Shown one piece after another: positions 1-6,652 of a DNA stretch of 19,312 bases. A program made the position numbers and the translations under genes. This DNA comes from Flavobacteriaceae bacterium (GTDB lineage: Bacteria; Bacteroidota; Bacteroidia; Flavobacteriales; Flavobacteriaceae). Location of the stretch: the NCBI GenBank assembly GCA_947472705.1, contig CANJDA010000023.1:1-19312 (forward strand), given 5' to 3'. The notes beneath the pieces were generated by a model that worked only from the letters and a program-made list of their open reading frames with translations, had not been told where the DNA came from and searched no databases. Numbering within the stretch: the stretch's first letter is position 1; each line of letters opens with the position of its first letter.

Positions 1-254
1 CTAAAGAAAGAGTAAAAACTAGAGTACTTGAAGGTGGACACAACATACCTGAAGATGTAATTGAGAGACGATATTATAAAGGAATCAAAAATCTTTTTGA
101 AATTTATCTTTCTATTGTAGATCAGGCATTAATTTTTGATAATTCCGAAGGAAAACATAATTTGATTGCTGAAATTTCAGCAAGTGAAGAATTAAACGTT
201 ATAAATGAATCAAAGTTTAACGAATTAAAAAACTACTATGACTCCAGAAGCTAA
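1..254 (+). CDS. Zeta-toxin-like P-loop ATPase, C-terminal fragment
   Basis: This is an open frame entering from the left edge; the first full codon is at 3 and TAA is at 252-254, giving 83 visible residues. They include the stretch EGGHNIPEDVIERRYYKGI, a signature I recognise from the COG4185 group of predicted P-loop ATPases related to zeta toxins. In those proteins the Walker A motif lies near the N terminus, which here is outside the window. Zeta toxins are kinases that phosphorylate UDP-activated amino sugars, but many COG4185 members have no proven substrate, so toxicity is only an inference. The last 17 bases overlap the next small ORF, which suggests translational coupling. An attC-like repeat follows shortly downstream. 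Family assignment is fairly sure; the role is not. Confidence 0.75.
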   Translation, partial: KERVKTRVLEGGHNIPEDVIERRYYKGIKNLFEIYLSIVDQALIFDNSEGKHNLIAEISASEELNVINESKFNELKNYYDSRS

Positions 255-384
255 AATAGAAAATAGAAATAAGATATTAAAAGGTCTTGAAAAAGCTTAT
301 GAAAAAATGCTTATTTTTAAAAAAGAACATAAAAGCGATCTTGTAATAATTCAAGATAACAAAATAGTTAAAATAAAGCTATAA
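238..384 (+). CDS. Small 48-aa protein overlapping the zeta-like gene
   Basis: ATG at 238 to TAA at 382-384 encodes 48 residues starting MTPEAKIENRNKILKGLEKA and ending in KIVKIKL. The protein is highly charged and probably forms a helix followed by a short beta hairpin. It overlaps the 3' end of the zeta-like ATPase gene by 17 bases in another frame, a layout typical of translationally coupled partners. From memory, Bacteroidota COG4185 genes often have such a short neighbour ending in a similar V-K-I-K pattern, but I cannot verify this here. It could be an antitoxin or accessory subunit; that is inferred from position and size alone. No known antitoxin or DNA-binding motif is visible. Confidence 0.6.
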   Translation: MTPEAKIENRNKILKGLEKAYEKMLIFKKEHKSDLVIIQDNKIVKIKL

Positions 385-398
385 ATAATAAACACTTC

Positions 399-540
399 AG
401 TTAACAGCGGTTTCAAGAAATGGCGAGGCTCGGGATTTATTTGAAATGGAAAAGGTTATTAATTTATAGTTTTGGTTATATTTGTAAAGGCTTGGTCTTG
501 GTTCATCGCCACTTATTGAAGCGGCGGAACGTTATATGCC
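399..540. repeat. attC-like imperfect inverted repeat
   Basis: The arm at 407-428 (GCGGTTTCAAGAAATGGCGA followed by GG) pairs with the arm at 504-525: reverse-complementing the right arm gives 17 matches in 22. Outside the arms are TAAC at 402-405 and GTTA at 531-534, so the outermost parts also pair. The outer 7-mers AGTTAAC (399-405) and GTTATAT (531-537) each match the integron attC core boxes RYYYAAC and GTTRRRY at 6 of 7 positions. The total length of about 140 bp is within the range of large attC sites. It begins 15 bases after the stop of the small ORF. No integrase is in the window, so calling it a recombination site is inference; it could be another dispersed flavobacterial repeat. 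Confidence 0.5.
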
Positions 541-782
541 ATTTTAAAACATGCCTCGTCCTAAAAATTTTGCTAAAGAAACAGGGTTTTATATAGGGGC
601 ATCATTGAAAATTGGCCAAATGATTCTCTTTAAGGATATTAATAAAGAACAAAAAACTGCCTCTTACTGAGGTTTATAGCAAATGTTTGACTTTAGGCAA
701 TTAATCATAAATTTATCGCTTTAGTTACAAAGCCGATGCACATTTGAAATGGCAATCATAATAATGGATACCTATAGAATCA
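541..782. other. Gene-poor stretch between attC-like repeat and paiA
   Basis: No convincing gene is present. Small symmetric pieces can be seen, such as CATTTGAAATG (a perfect dyad around a central G, inside 740-755) and CCTC-N5-GAGG near 660-673. There is no clear TAnnTTTG box. Together with 385-540 it makes a span of about 400 bases without a firm gene, consistent with a cassette-type or decayed accessory region. Confidence 0.4.
551..670 (+). CDS. Doubtful 39-aa ORF
   Basis: ATG 551 to TGA 668-670 encodes 39 residues starting MPRPKNFAKETGFYIGASLK. It begins 11 bases after the attC-like repeat, where a cassette-borne gene would be expected. I recognise no family, there is no ribosome binding signal, and the residue makeup is not clearly protein-like. 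It may be chance or a remnant of a decayed gene. Confidence 0.15.
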   Translation: MPRPKNFAKETGFYIGASLKIGQMILFKDINKEQKTASY

Positions 783-1306
783 ATGACAAATATCGAAATT
801 AACAAAGTAACGCTAAACCAAATAGACCAATTACAAAAAATTGGTAGACAAACATTTCAAGAAACATTTTCGGAATCAAACACCGAAGAGAATATGAAAA
901 GCTATTTGGAAAAGGATTTTTAACTGAAAAACTAACCGCAGAACTTACCGACGAGAACTCCGAGTTTTATTTTGCATTGCTTGAAAATGAAGTTATTGGT
1001 TATTTAAAAATAAACTTTGGAGAATCACAAACTGAATTAAAAGATACTAAAGCTCTTGAAATTGAGCGAATCTATGTATCAAGAGAGCTTCAAGGAAAAA
1101 AAGTTGGACAAATACTTTATGACAAAGCAATTCAAATAGCAAATCAAAAAGAAACCGAATATGTTTGGTTAGGTGTTTGGGAAGAAAATCCAAGAGCAAT
1201 AAGTTTTTACAAGAAAAATGGTTTTGTTGAATTTGACAAACATATTTTCAAATTAGGTGATGACGAGCAAACAGATATTATGATGAAACTCAAATTGAGT
1301 AAATGA
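783..1306 (+). pseudogene. paiA: PaiA-like GNAT N-acetyltransferase, frameshifted
   Basis: Two frames together encode one GNAT protein of about 174 residues. ATG 783 opens a frame starting MTNIEINKVTLNQIDQLQKI and including NTEENMKSYLEKDF, which stops at TAA 921-923. The rest continues from 923 in another frame (TEKLTAEL...) to 1306. Restoring one T in the T run at 917-921 gives D-F-L-T-E and a continuous protein. It resembles Bacillus PaiA, a spermidine/spermine N-acetyltransferase, along its length, including EIERIYVSRELQGKKVGQIL (acetyl-CoA-binding motif A), WLGVWEENPRAISFYKKNGF (motif B) and the ending GDDEQTDIMM. The 109-residue downstream open frame alone lacks the N-terminal strand and helices. 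It is a true pseudogene unless the missing base is a sequencing error. A paiB homologue follows after 68 bases. Confidence 0.82.
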
Positions 1307-1374
1307 AAAAAGTAATATTCACGTTATAACAAGTGATTAACGATAGAATATAAATCATTAAAGTAAATAATCCT

Positions 1375-2028
1375 ATGTACCACTTTTCATATTTTAAGGA
1401 AAAAGATAAACAAACAATTTTAGACTTCCTATCAGATTATCCTTTTGCTTTTATGACAGGCAGCTATTTATCTGGTGAACAAATTGCAACACAGATTCCT
1501 ATTTTATTCGAAGAAAGAAATGGGGAATTGTTTTTGCAGGGGCATATTATGCGAAACACCGATCACCACAAGGCATTTGAAGAAAATCAAAATACATTAA
1601 TTGTATTTACTGGTCCTAGTTCTTATGTAAGCGCTTCTTGGTATAGTAACCCTCAAATTGGTTCAACTTGGAATTATATGAGTGTTCATATAAGTGGGAA
1701 AATAAATTTTATCTCAAATGAGGAATTAATTCAGTTTATGCGAAAATTGACATTAAAATTTGAAAAAGGGAATACACAATCATTAACAATTTACGATAAT
1801 CTTCCTGATCAGTTTTTAGATAAAATGATGCCTGCCATTGTTGGTTTTGAAATTAAAGCAGATAAAATTGAAAATGTATTCAAACTAAGCCAAAATAGAG
1901 ATGAGAAAAGTTTCCTAAATATTATCTCAAAACTTGAAGAACAAGGTAGAAATAGTGCATTAGTTGCGATAGAAATGAAAAAAAGGACAGCTGAATTATT
2001 TCCTCCAAGTGCTGAATCTGATAAATAA
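1375..2028 (+). CDS. paiB: PaiB-family FMN-binding regulator
   Basis: This 217-residue protein is full length for the family annotated as FMN-binding negative transcriptional regulators (PaiB). The fold is a split barrel like pyridoxamine-phosphate oxidases. Visible motifs are QIPILFEERNG (40-50), GHIMRNTDHHKAF (55-67), YVSASWYSNPQIGSTWNYM (84-102) with VHISGKI just after, and IVGFEIKADKIENVFKLSQN (155-174), all at the usual PaiB positions. In Bacillus, PaiA and PaiB are encoded together and affect sporulation and protease genes. Here the paiA partner lies just upstream but is frameshifted. The regulatory role is known only for a few relatives; FMN or heme binding is plausible. No terminator or TAnnTTTG box was seen before it, so it may be co-transcribed with paiA. 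Confidence 0.88.
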   Translation: MYHFSYFKEKDKQTILDFLSDYPFAFMTGSYLSGEQIATQIPILFEERNGELFLQGHIMRNTDHHKAFEENQNTLIVFTGPSSYVSASWYSNPQIGSTWNYMSVHISGKINFISNEELIQFMRKLTLKFEKGNTQSLTIYDNLPDQFLDKMMPAIVGFEIKADKIENVFKLSQNRDEKSFLNIISKLEEQGRNSALVAIEMKKRTAELFPPSAESDK

Positions 2029-2045
2029 AAAAAATCAGTCTAAAA

Positions 2046-2471
2046 ATGAATATAACCGAACAGATCAAAGAATGCATAGCTAATCAACCTGAACCTAAAC
2101 GTCATGAATTATTAGAGTAAAACGAGCTCATACTTCAAGTGATGCCAAATTGCAAATTATGGTTCTTAGATGGCAAAAACGATAAGGGCAAAACGGTTAC
2201 TAATCCTAATATAGGATTCGGAAATCAAACCCTAAAATATGCCGATGGAACAAGCAAGGAGTTTTATCAAATTGGCATAAGTCCAAACTCAACTGGAATC
2301 TCTGTTTATATCATTGGTCTTAAAGATAAAAAATACTTAGCCGATACGTTTGGAAAGAAAATAGGCAAAGCAAGTGTGACTGGGTATTGTATAAAGTTCA
2401 AAACACTTAAAGATATTAATCTCGATATTCTTGAAGAAGCCATACGATATGGGGTTCTTTCTACAAAATGA
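2046..2471 (+). pseudogene. DUF1801-type protein with in-frame stop
   Basis: ATG 2046 opens MNITEQIKECIANQPEPKRH and runs to TAA at 2118-2120; the same frame continues without another stop to 2471, ending IRYGVLSTK. Read through, the product is 141 residues, the usual size of DUF1801 proteins, including VMPNCKLWFLDGKNDKGKTV and YADGTSKEFYQIGIS. Relatives have a Leu-His pair where the stop and the next Asn codon lie, so one base change (TTA to TAA) explains the stop. An internal GTG (2139) or ATG (2142) could start a 109-110-residue product lacking the first helix, so partial function cannot be excluded. The biochemical role of DUF1801 is unknown. It lies 17 bases after paiB, in the same decaying stretch. 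Confidence 0.75.
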
Positions 2472-2522
2472 AAACCATTATAGATCTGAACAATCATAGT
2501 GCAATTCTAACATTTACCTTTG

Positions 2523-2530
2523 TATCTTTG
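2523..2530 (+). promoter_or_regulatory. Putative -7 box for lipA
   Basis: TATCTTTG matches the Bacteroidota -7 consensus TAnnTTTG. It lies 19 bases upstream of the lipA ATG at 2550, giving a leader of roughly 13 bases. No clear TTG -33 element is seen at the usual distance, so support is moderate. Confidence 0.5.
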
Positions 2531-2549
2531 TATCGCAAAAAAATGGAAA

Positions 2550-3419
2550 ATGGAATCAGTACTAGATAATAATTTACCTATTGGTAAGCCAAAATGGCTA
2601 AAGGTAAAACTACCTATTGGTCAAAAATATACAGAACTTCGTGGATTGGTTGACAAATACAAACTCAACACTATTTGTGCCTCTGGAAGTTGCCCAAATA
2701 TGGGCGAATGCTGGGGAGAAGGAACCGCTACTTTTATGATATTAGGAAATATTTGCACCCGTTCCTGTGGTTTTTGTGGTGTGAAAACCGGAAGACCAGA
2801 AACGGTGGACTGGGATGAACCCGAAAAAGTGGCACGCTCTATCAAAATTATGAAAATTAAACATGCCGTCATAACCAGTGTTGATCGCGACGATTTGAAA
2901 GATATGGGTTCTATCATTTGGCTTGAAACGGTTCAAGCAATCCGACGTATGAATCCAAATACTACCTTGGAAACACTTATCCCTGATTTTCAAGGAGTAG
3001 AAAGAATCATCGATCGCATTGTAGAAGCTAATCCCGAAGTGGTATCTCACAATGTAGAAACCGTAAGACGTTTGACCCGTGAAGTACGAATTCAGGCAAA
3101 ATATGATCGAAGTTTAGCGGTATTAAAATATTTGAAACAACAAGGAATCAAAAGAACCAAATCGGGTATAATGCTAGGTTTAGGCGAAACTGAGGAAGAA
3201 GTAATTAAAACCATGCAAGACCTCAGAAACAATGATGTTGATATCGTAACCATTGGTCAGTACTTGCAACCCAGTAAAAAGCATTTACCTGTAAAAGAAT
3301 ACATCACACCCGAGCAGTTTGAAAAATATGAAAAAATAGGCAAAGAAATGGGATTCCGACATTTAGAAAGTGGTGCTTTGGTGCGTTCTTCTTATCATGC
3401 TGAAAAACATATACTTTAA
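2550..3419 (+). CDS. lipA: Lipoyl synthase LipA
   Basis: LipA is a radical-SAM enzyme that inserts two sulfurs into protein-bound octanoyl groups to make the lipoyl cofactor of 2-oxoacid dehydrogenases and the glycine cleavage system. The 289-residue product has the auxiliary-cluster cysteines C43, C48 and C54 (CASGSCPNMGEC), the radical-SAM triad C69, C73 and C76 (CTRSCGFC), and the C-terminal RSSY whose serine ligates the auxiliary cluster. Downstream motifs such as VDRDDL, NPNTTLETLIPDF and MLGLGETEEEV are also standard. The ATG at 2550 is chosen because relatives start with a similar short acidic leader and a TAnnTTTG box lies just upstream; a longer frame from 2520 overlaps that box. The gap gene follows 24 bases later and is probably co-transcribed. 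Confidence 0.97.
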   Translation: MESVLDNNLPIGKPKWLKVKLPIGQKYTELRGLVDKYKLNTICASGSCPNMGECWGEGTATFMILGNICTRSCGFCGVKTGRPETVDWDEPEKVARSIKIMKIKHAVITSVDRDDLKDMGSIIWLETVQAIRRMNPNTTLETLIPDFQGVERIIDRIVEANPEVVSHNVETVRRLTREVRIQAKYDRSLAVLKYLKQQGIKRTKSGIMLGLGETEEEVIKTMQDLRNNDVDIVTIGQYLQPSKKHLPVKEYITPEQFEKYEKIGKEMGFRHLESGALVRSSYHAEKHIL

Positions 3420-3443
3420 AATTTCAAAGCAACAATTACAAAT

Positions 3444-4439
3444 TTGAAAACAAAAATCGCTATTAATGGTTTTGGAAGAATAGGGAGAAATCTTTTCCGT
3501 TTACTTTTAAATCATCCTACTTTGGAAGTGGTGGCTATTAATGACATAGCCGATAACAGAACCATGGCTCATTTAATAAAATACGACAGTATTCATGGTG
3601 TTTTACCTTTCGAAGTTTCTTTTGATGATACTTCCATAATTATTAATGGTAAATCGTATTTGTTTTTTCACGAAAGAGAAATTGCCAACTTAAATTGGGA
3701 GCCTCTCAACATTGATTTTGTGATAGAATGCACCGGAAAGTATAAATCCTTTGAAGATATTAATAAACATATTTTAGCCGGAGCCAAAAAAGTTATCCTC
3801 TCTGCTCCTTCTGAAGTTCCCGAAATTAAAACGGTTGTATTGGGTGTTAATGAAACTATTTTGGATGGAACCGAAACCATCATTTCAAACGCCAGTTGTA
3901 CAACCAATAATGCGGCTCCAATGATTAAAGTCATCAATGAATTGTGTGGCATTGAACAAGCCTATATCACCACTGTTCACTCCTACACTACCGATCAAAG
4001 TTTGCATGATCAACCCCACAAAGATTTACGAAGAGCCCGCGGTGCTAGCCAATCAATTGTGCCAACAACAACAGGGGCTGCAAAAGCATTGACAAAAATA
4101 TTCCCCGAAATGGAAGGAAAAATTGGTGGTAGCGGTATTCGAGTACCTGTACCCGATGGCTCGTTAACTGATATAACTTGCTATGTTAAAAAAGAAGTAA
4201 CTATTGAACAAATAAATACCGCTTTCAAAACAGCATCAGAAACTAACCTCAAAGGAATTCTTGCTTATACCGAAGATCCTATAGTTTCAGTAGATATTTT
4301 AGGAAACCCCAATTCTTGTCTTTTTGATGCGCAATTAACATCTGTCATTGATAAAATGGTAAAAGTGGTGGGCTGGTATGACAATGAAATAGGCTACTCT
4401 TCGAGAATAATTGATCTTATTCTTTTATTAAAAAATTAA
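3444..4439 (+). CDS. gap: Type I glyceraldehyde-3-phosphate dehydrogenase
   Basis: This enzyme interconverts glyceraldehyde-3-phosphate and 1,3-bisphosphoglycerate in glycolysis and gluconeogenesis. The 331 residues include the Rossmann motif INGFGRIGR (7-15), the active-site motif SNASCTTNNAAP with catalytic C152, the partner H179, and WYDNEIGYSSR near the C terminus. D34 and P191 (39 residues after the catalytic Cys) correspond to residues that favour NAD over NADP in the Bacillus enzyme, so an NAD-linked enzyme is inferred. The start is TTG at 3444: the glycine-rich loop begins within a few residues, and the first in-frame ATG would delete the whole first strand-helix unit. It follows lipA after 24 bases. 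The genome may carry another gap copy; this cannot be judged here. Confidence 0.95.
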   Translation: MKTKIAINGFGRIGRNLFRLLLNHPTLEVVAINDIADNRTMAHLIKYDSIHGVLPFEVSFDDTSIIINGKSYLFFHEREIANLNWEPLNIDFVIECTGKYKSFEDINKHILAGAKKVILSAPSEVPEIKTVVLGVNETILDGTETIISNASCTTNNAAPMIKVINELCGIEQAYITTVHSYTTDQSLHDQPHKDLRRARGASQSIVPTTTGAAKALTKIFPEMEGKIGGSGIRVPVPDGSLTDITCYVKKEVTIEQINTAFKTASETNLKGILAYTEDPIVSVDILGNPNSCLFDAQLTSVIDKMVKVVGWYDNEIGYSSRIIDLILLLKN

Positions 4440-4483
4440 ATTCCTTATTTTTAACAAACTAAATCTATATAAATCTACAATTT

Positions 4484-6652
4484 ATGAGATGGTTTTGGGT
4501 TTTATTGCTATTTCAAATGTTGGGTTTTGGACAAAAAAAAACCGTCACTAAAGTTGACAGTACTGCCTATTATATTCAATTAGCAAACTTTAATAAAAAA
4601 ACCAATAACTATAAATCGTCTTTAGCTTTTTCTCAAAAAGCTTATAATTATGCTCGCACTATTAAAAACACAAAAGGTAAAGCAGAAGCTTTGTTTTCGT
4701 TAGGCTCTACTTATTTTGAATTAAAAAAAACCAGTGATGCATTAGAGGCTTTTACTCAAAGTGCCAATTTTTACAGTCAAATTTACCCTTCTACAGATTA
4801 TGCTTTGTGTTGTTATAACATTGGACTCTGTTATATGAATATGGAGGAATTCTCTAAAGCGGAAACCAATTTTGATAAAGCTGAATCTATTTATTATATA
4901 CTCAAAATAGACAACTCAGCGTTTTTAAATTTACAAAAAGGAATTTTATATAAAAAAAATGGCAAAATAGAATTGGCAGTTAAATTATTCAATGAAATTA
5001 TATCAAGAAACGATTCCAAAGATATTTTCAAAACCAAAACAGAAGCTTTGTACCAATTAGGTACTATCGAAGAAAGCTTTAATCATAATAATTTAGCGGC
5101 TAATTATCTTAACAGAGCATTACAAAATAGCAATATTGATGGAAATTTAGATCAAAAAGTAAAAATCCTTTTGGCATTAAGTGAAACTTATGAAAAATTA
5201 CTAGATGTCAAAAAATCATATACCTATATAAAAGCTCATTTAAAATTGAAGGACAGTCTTTTGCATCTAAACAACAAAAAATTAGATGTAAGTGACTATA
5301 ATGCATTCAAAGAAAGTGAGCGTTTGAAAGCCTTTAATCAAATGTCCAAAGAAAATAAAGCACAGCAAAAAACCAATAAATTTGCCAAACTCATTAGTAT
5401 ATTGGCTATTGCTTTGATTTCAATTTTGTCGCTTTTGAGTTTATCCTTGTATAAAAATAATATCATTAGAAGTCAATCAAATGTTTTGCTAAAAGAGAAA
5501 AATTTTGAATTACAAATAGCCAAAGACAAGGCCGAAAAAGCATCAAAAGCCCGCTCCGAATTCTTATCTACCGTAAGTCACGAGCTACGAACGCCACTAA
5601 ATGCGATTAACGGAATTACCCATTTGTTGCTTGAAGATAATCCGAGGCAAAACCAGTTGCATTATCTAAATTCATTAAAGTTTTCAGGTAATTACTTATT
5701 GACATTTATTAATGAAATTTTAGAAATTAATCGAATTGAATCAAGCAACATTGAAATTGAATACATCGATTTTAACATCAAACAATTGCTTTTGGATATT
5801 CAGAATTCGATGAATGAGATTGCATCCAAAAACAACAATCAATTTTTGTTAGAAATAGACGAAAACATTCCCGAAATACTGCTTGGAGATCCAACTAAGC
5901 TATCACAAATCTTTATCAATTTAATCAACAATGCTCTGAAATTTACAAAAAATGGAGAAGTGAAAGTTATTGCTAAATTGATAGAAAAAGGCGAAGATTT
6001 TTCTCGAATTAATTTTGCTATAAGTGACACGGGCATCGGTATTCCTGAAGAAAAACAAGAAACCATTTTTGATAGTTTTTCACAAGGTTCTATAGAAATT
6101 AACCGAAAATATGGTGGCACAGGATTAGGCTTAACCATCGTTAAAAAATTGGTCGATTTATTGGGAGGAGAAATCAACTTAAAAAGTGAAGTAAATGTAG
6201 GTACTACATTCGATTTTGAATTAAACCTACTACACGGGCATTCCGATATTCAAATTAAAAAGCCAGTTTATTATTCAGACGAAGTATTAGAAGGCAAGTA
6301 CATTTTGGTAGTTGAAGATAACAAAATCAATCAAATGGTGACTAAGAAAATGCTAGAAAATAAAGGCATGAAATGCAAAATTATTGATAATGGTGAAGAA
6401 GCAATTGAACTATTACGAAATGAAAATAATTTTGATTTAGTACTAATGGATGTGCATTTACCTGGCATCAATGGAACCATTGCTACTCAAAAAATTAGAG
6501 ATTTTGACATCAAGAAACCTATCATAGCACTTACCGCTATTTCCTTAAATGAAAACAGAGAAATGCTAATGTCTTTTGGTATGACGGATGTAATTACCAA
6601 ACCATTTGAACCCGAAAATTTCTATAGAATTATTGCTATGAATTTAGCTTAA
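4484..6652 (+). CDS. TPR-containing hybrid sensor histidine kinase
   Basis: This 722-residue membrane protein has, in order: an N-terminal hydrophobic segment likely acting as a signal peptide (about 1-16); tetratricopeptide-like helices (about 28-260), presumably periplasmic; one transmembrane helix (about 302-323); a short coiled linker; a HisKA domain with phosphoacceptor H366 (SHELRTP); an ATPase domain with N-box N483, DTGIGIP (515-521) and GGTGLGL (544-550); and a C-terminal receiver with E611/D612, phosphoacceptor D656, T684 and K706. All catalytic residues are present. It has no HPt or DNA-binding output domain and no adjacent response regulator, so its target is unknown. The TPR region could sense a protein or envelope signal. 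Its stop overlaps the convergent phosphorylase gene by 4 bases. Confidence 0.93.
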   Translation: MRWFWVLLLFQMLGFGQKKTVTKVDSTAYYIQLANFNKKTNNYKSSLAFSQKAYNYARTIKNTKGKAEALFSLGSTYFELKKTSDALEAFTQSANFYSQIYPSTDYALCCYNIGLCYMNMEEFSKAETNFDKAESIYYILKIDNSAFLNLQKGILYKKNGKIELAVKLFNEIISRNDSKDIFKTKTEALYQLGTIEESFNHNNLAANYLNRALQNSNIDGNLDQKVKILLALSETYEKLLDVKKSYTYIKAHLKLKDSLLHLNNKKLDVSDYNAFKESERLKAFNQMSKENKAQQKTNKFAKLISILAIALISILSLLSLSLYKNNIIRSQSNVLLKEKNFELQIAKDKAEKASKARSEFLSTVSHELRTPLNAINGITHLLLEDNPRQNQLHYLNSLKFSGNYLLTFINEILEINRIESSNIEIEYIDFNIKQLLLDIQNSMNEIASKNNNQFLLEIDENIPEILLGDPTKLSQIFINLINNALKFTKNGEVKVIAKLIEKGEDFSRINFAISDTGIGIPEEKQETIFDSFSQGSIEINRKYGGTGLGLTIVKKLVDLLGGEINLKSEVNVGTTFDFELNLLHGHSDIQIKKPVYYSDEVLEGKYILVVEDNKINQMVTKKMLENKGMKCKIIDNGEEAIELLRNENNFDLVLMDVHLPGINGTIATQKIRDFDIKKPIIALTAISLNENREMLMSFGMTDVITKPFEPENFYRIIAMNLA

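Noticed and set aside
385..1374. A complete integron
   Set aside because: No integrase gene, attI site or second full attC-like element is visible; only one attC-like repeat and a short duplicated 8-mer support the idea.
2520..2549. Longer lipA start at TTG 2520
   Set aside because: It would add ten residues absent from relatives and overlap the TAnnTTTG box at 2523-2530.
2621..3050. Two overlapping minus-strand open frames of about 100 codons
   Set aside because: Both are antisense to lipA and are explained by its codon pattern.
5839..6177. 112-codon minus-strand open frame
   Set aside because: Antisense to the ATPase domain of the histidine kinase, with no recognisable features.
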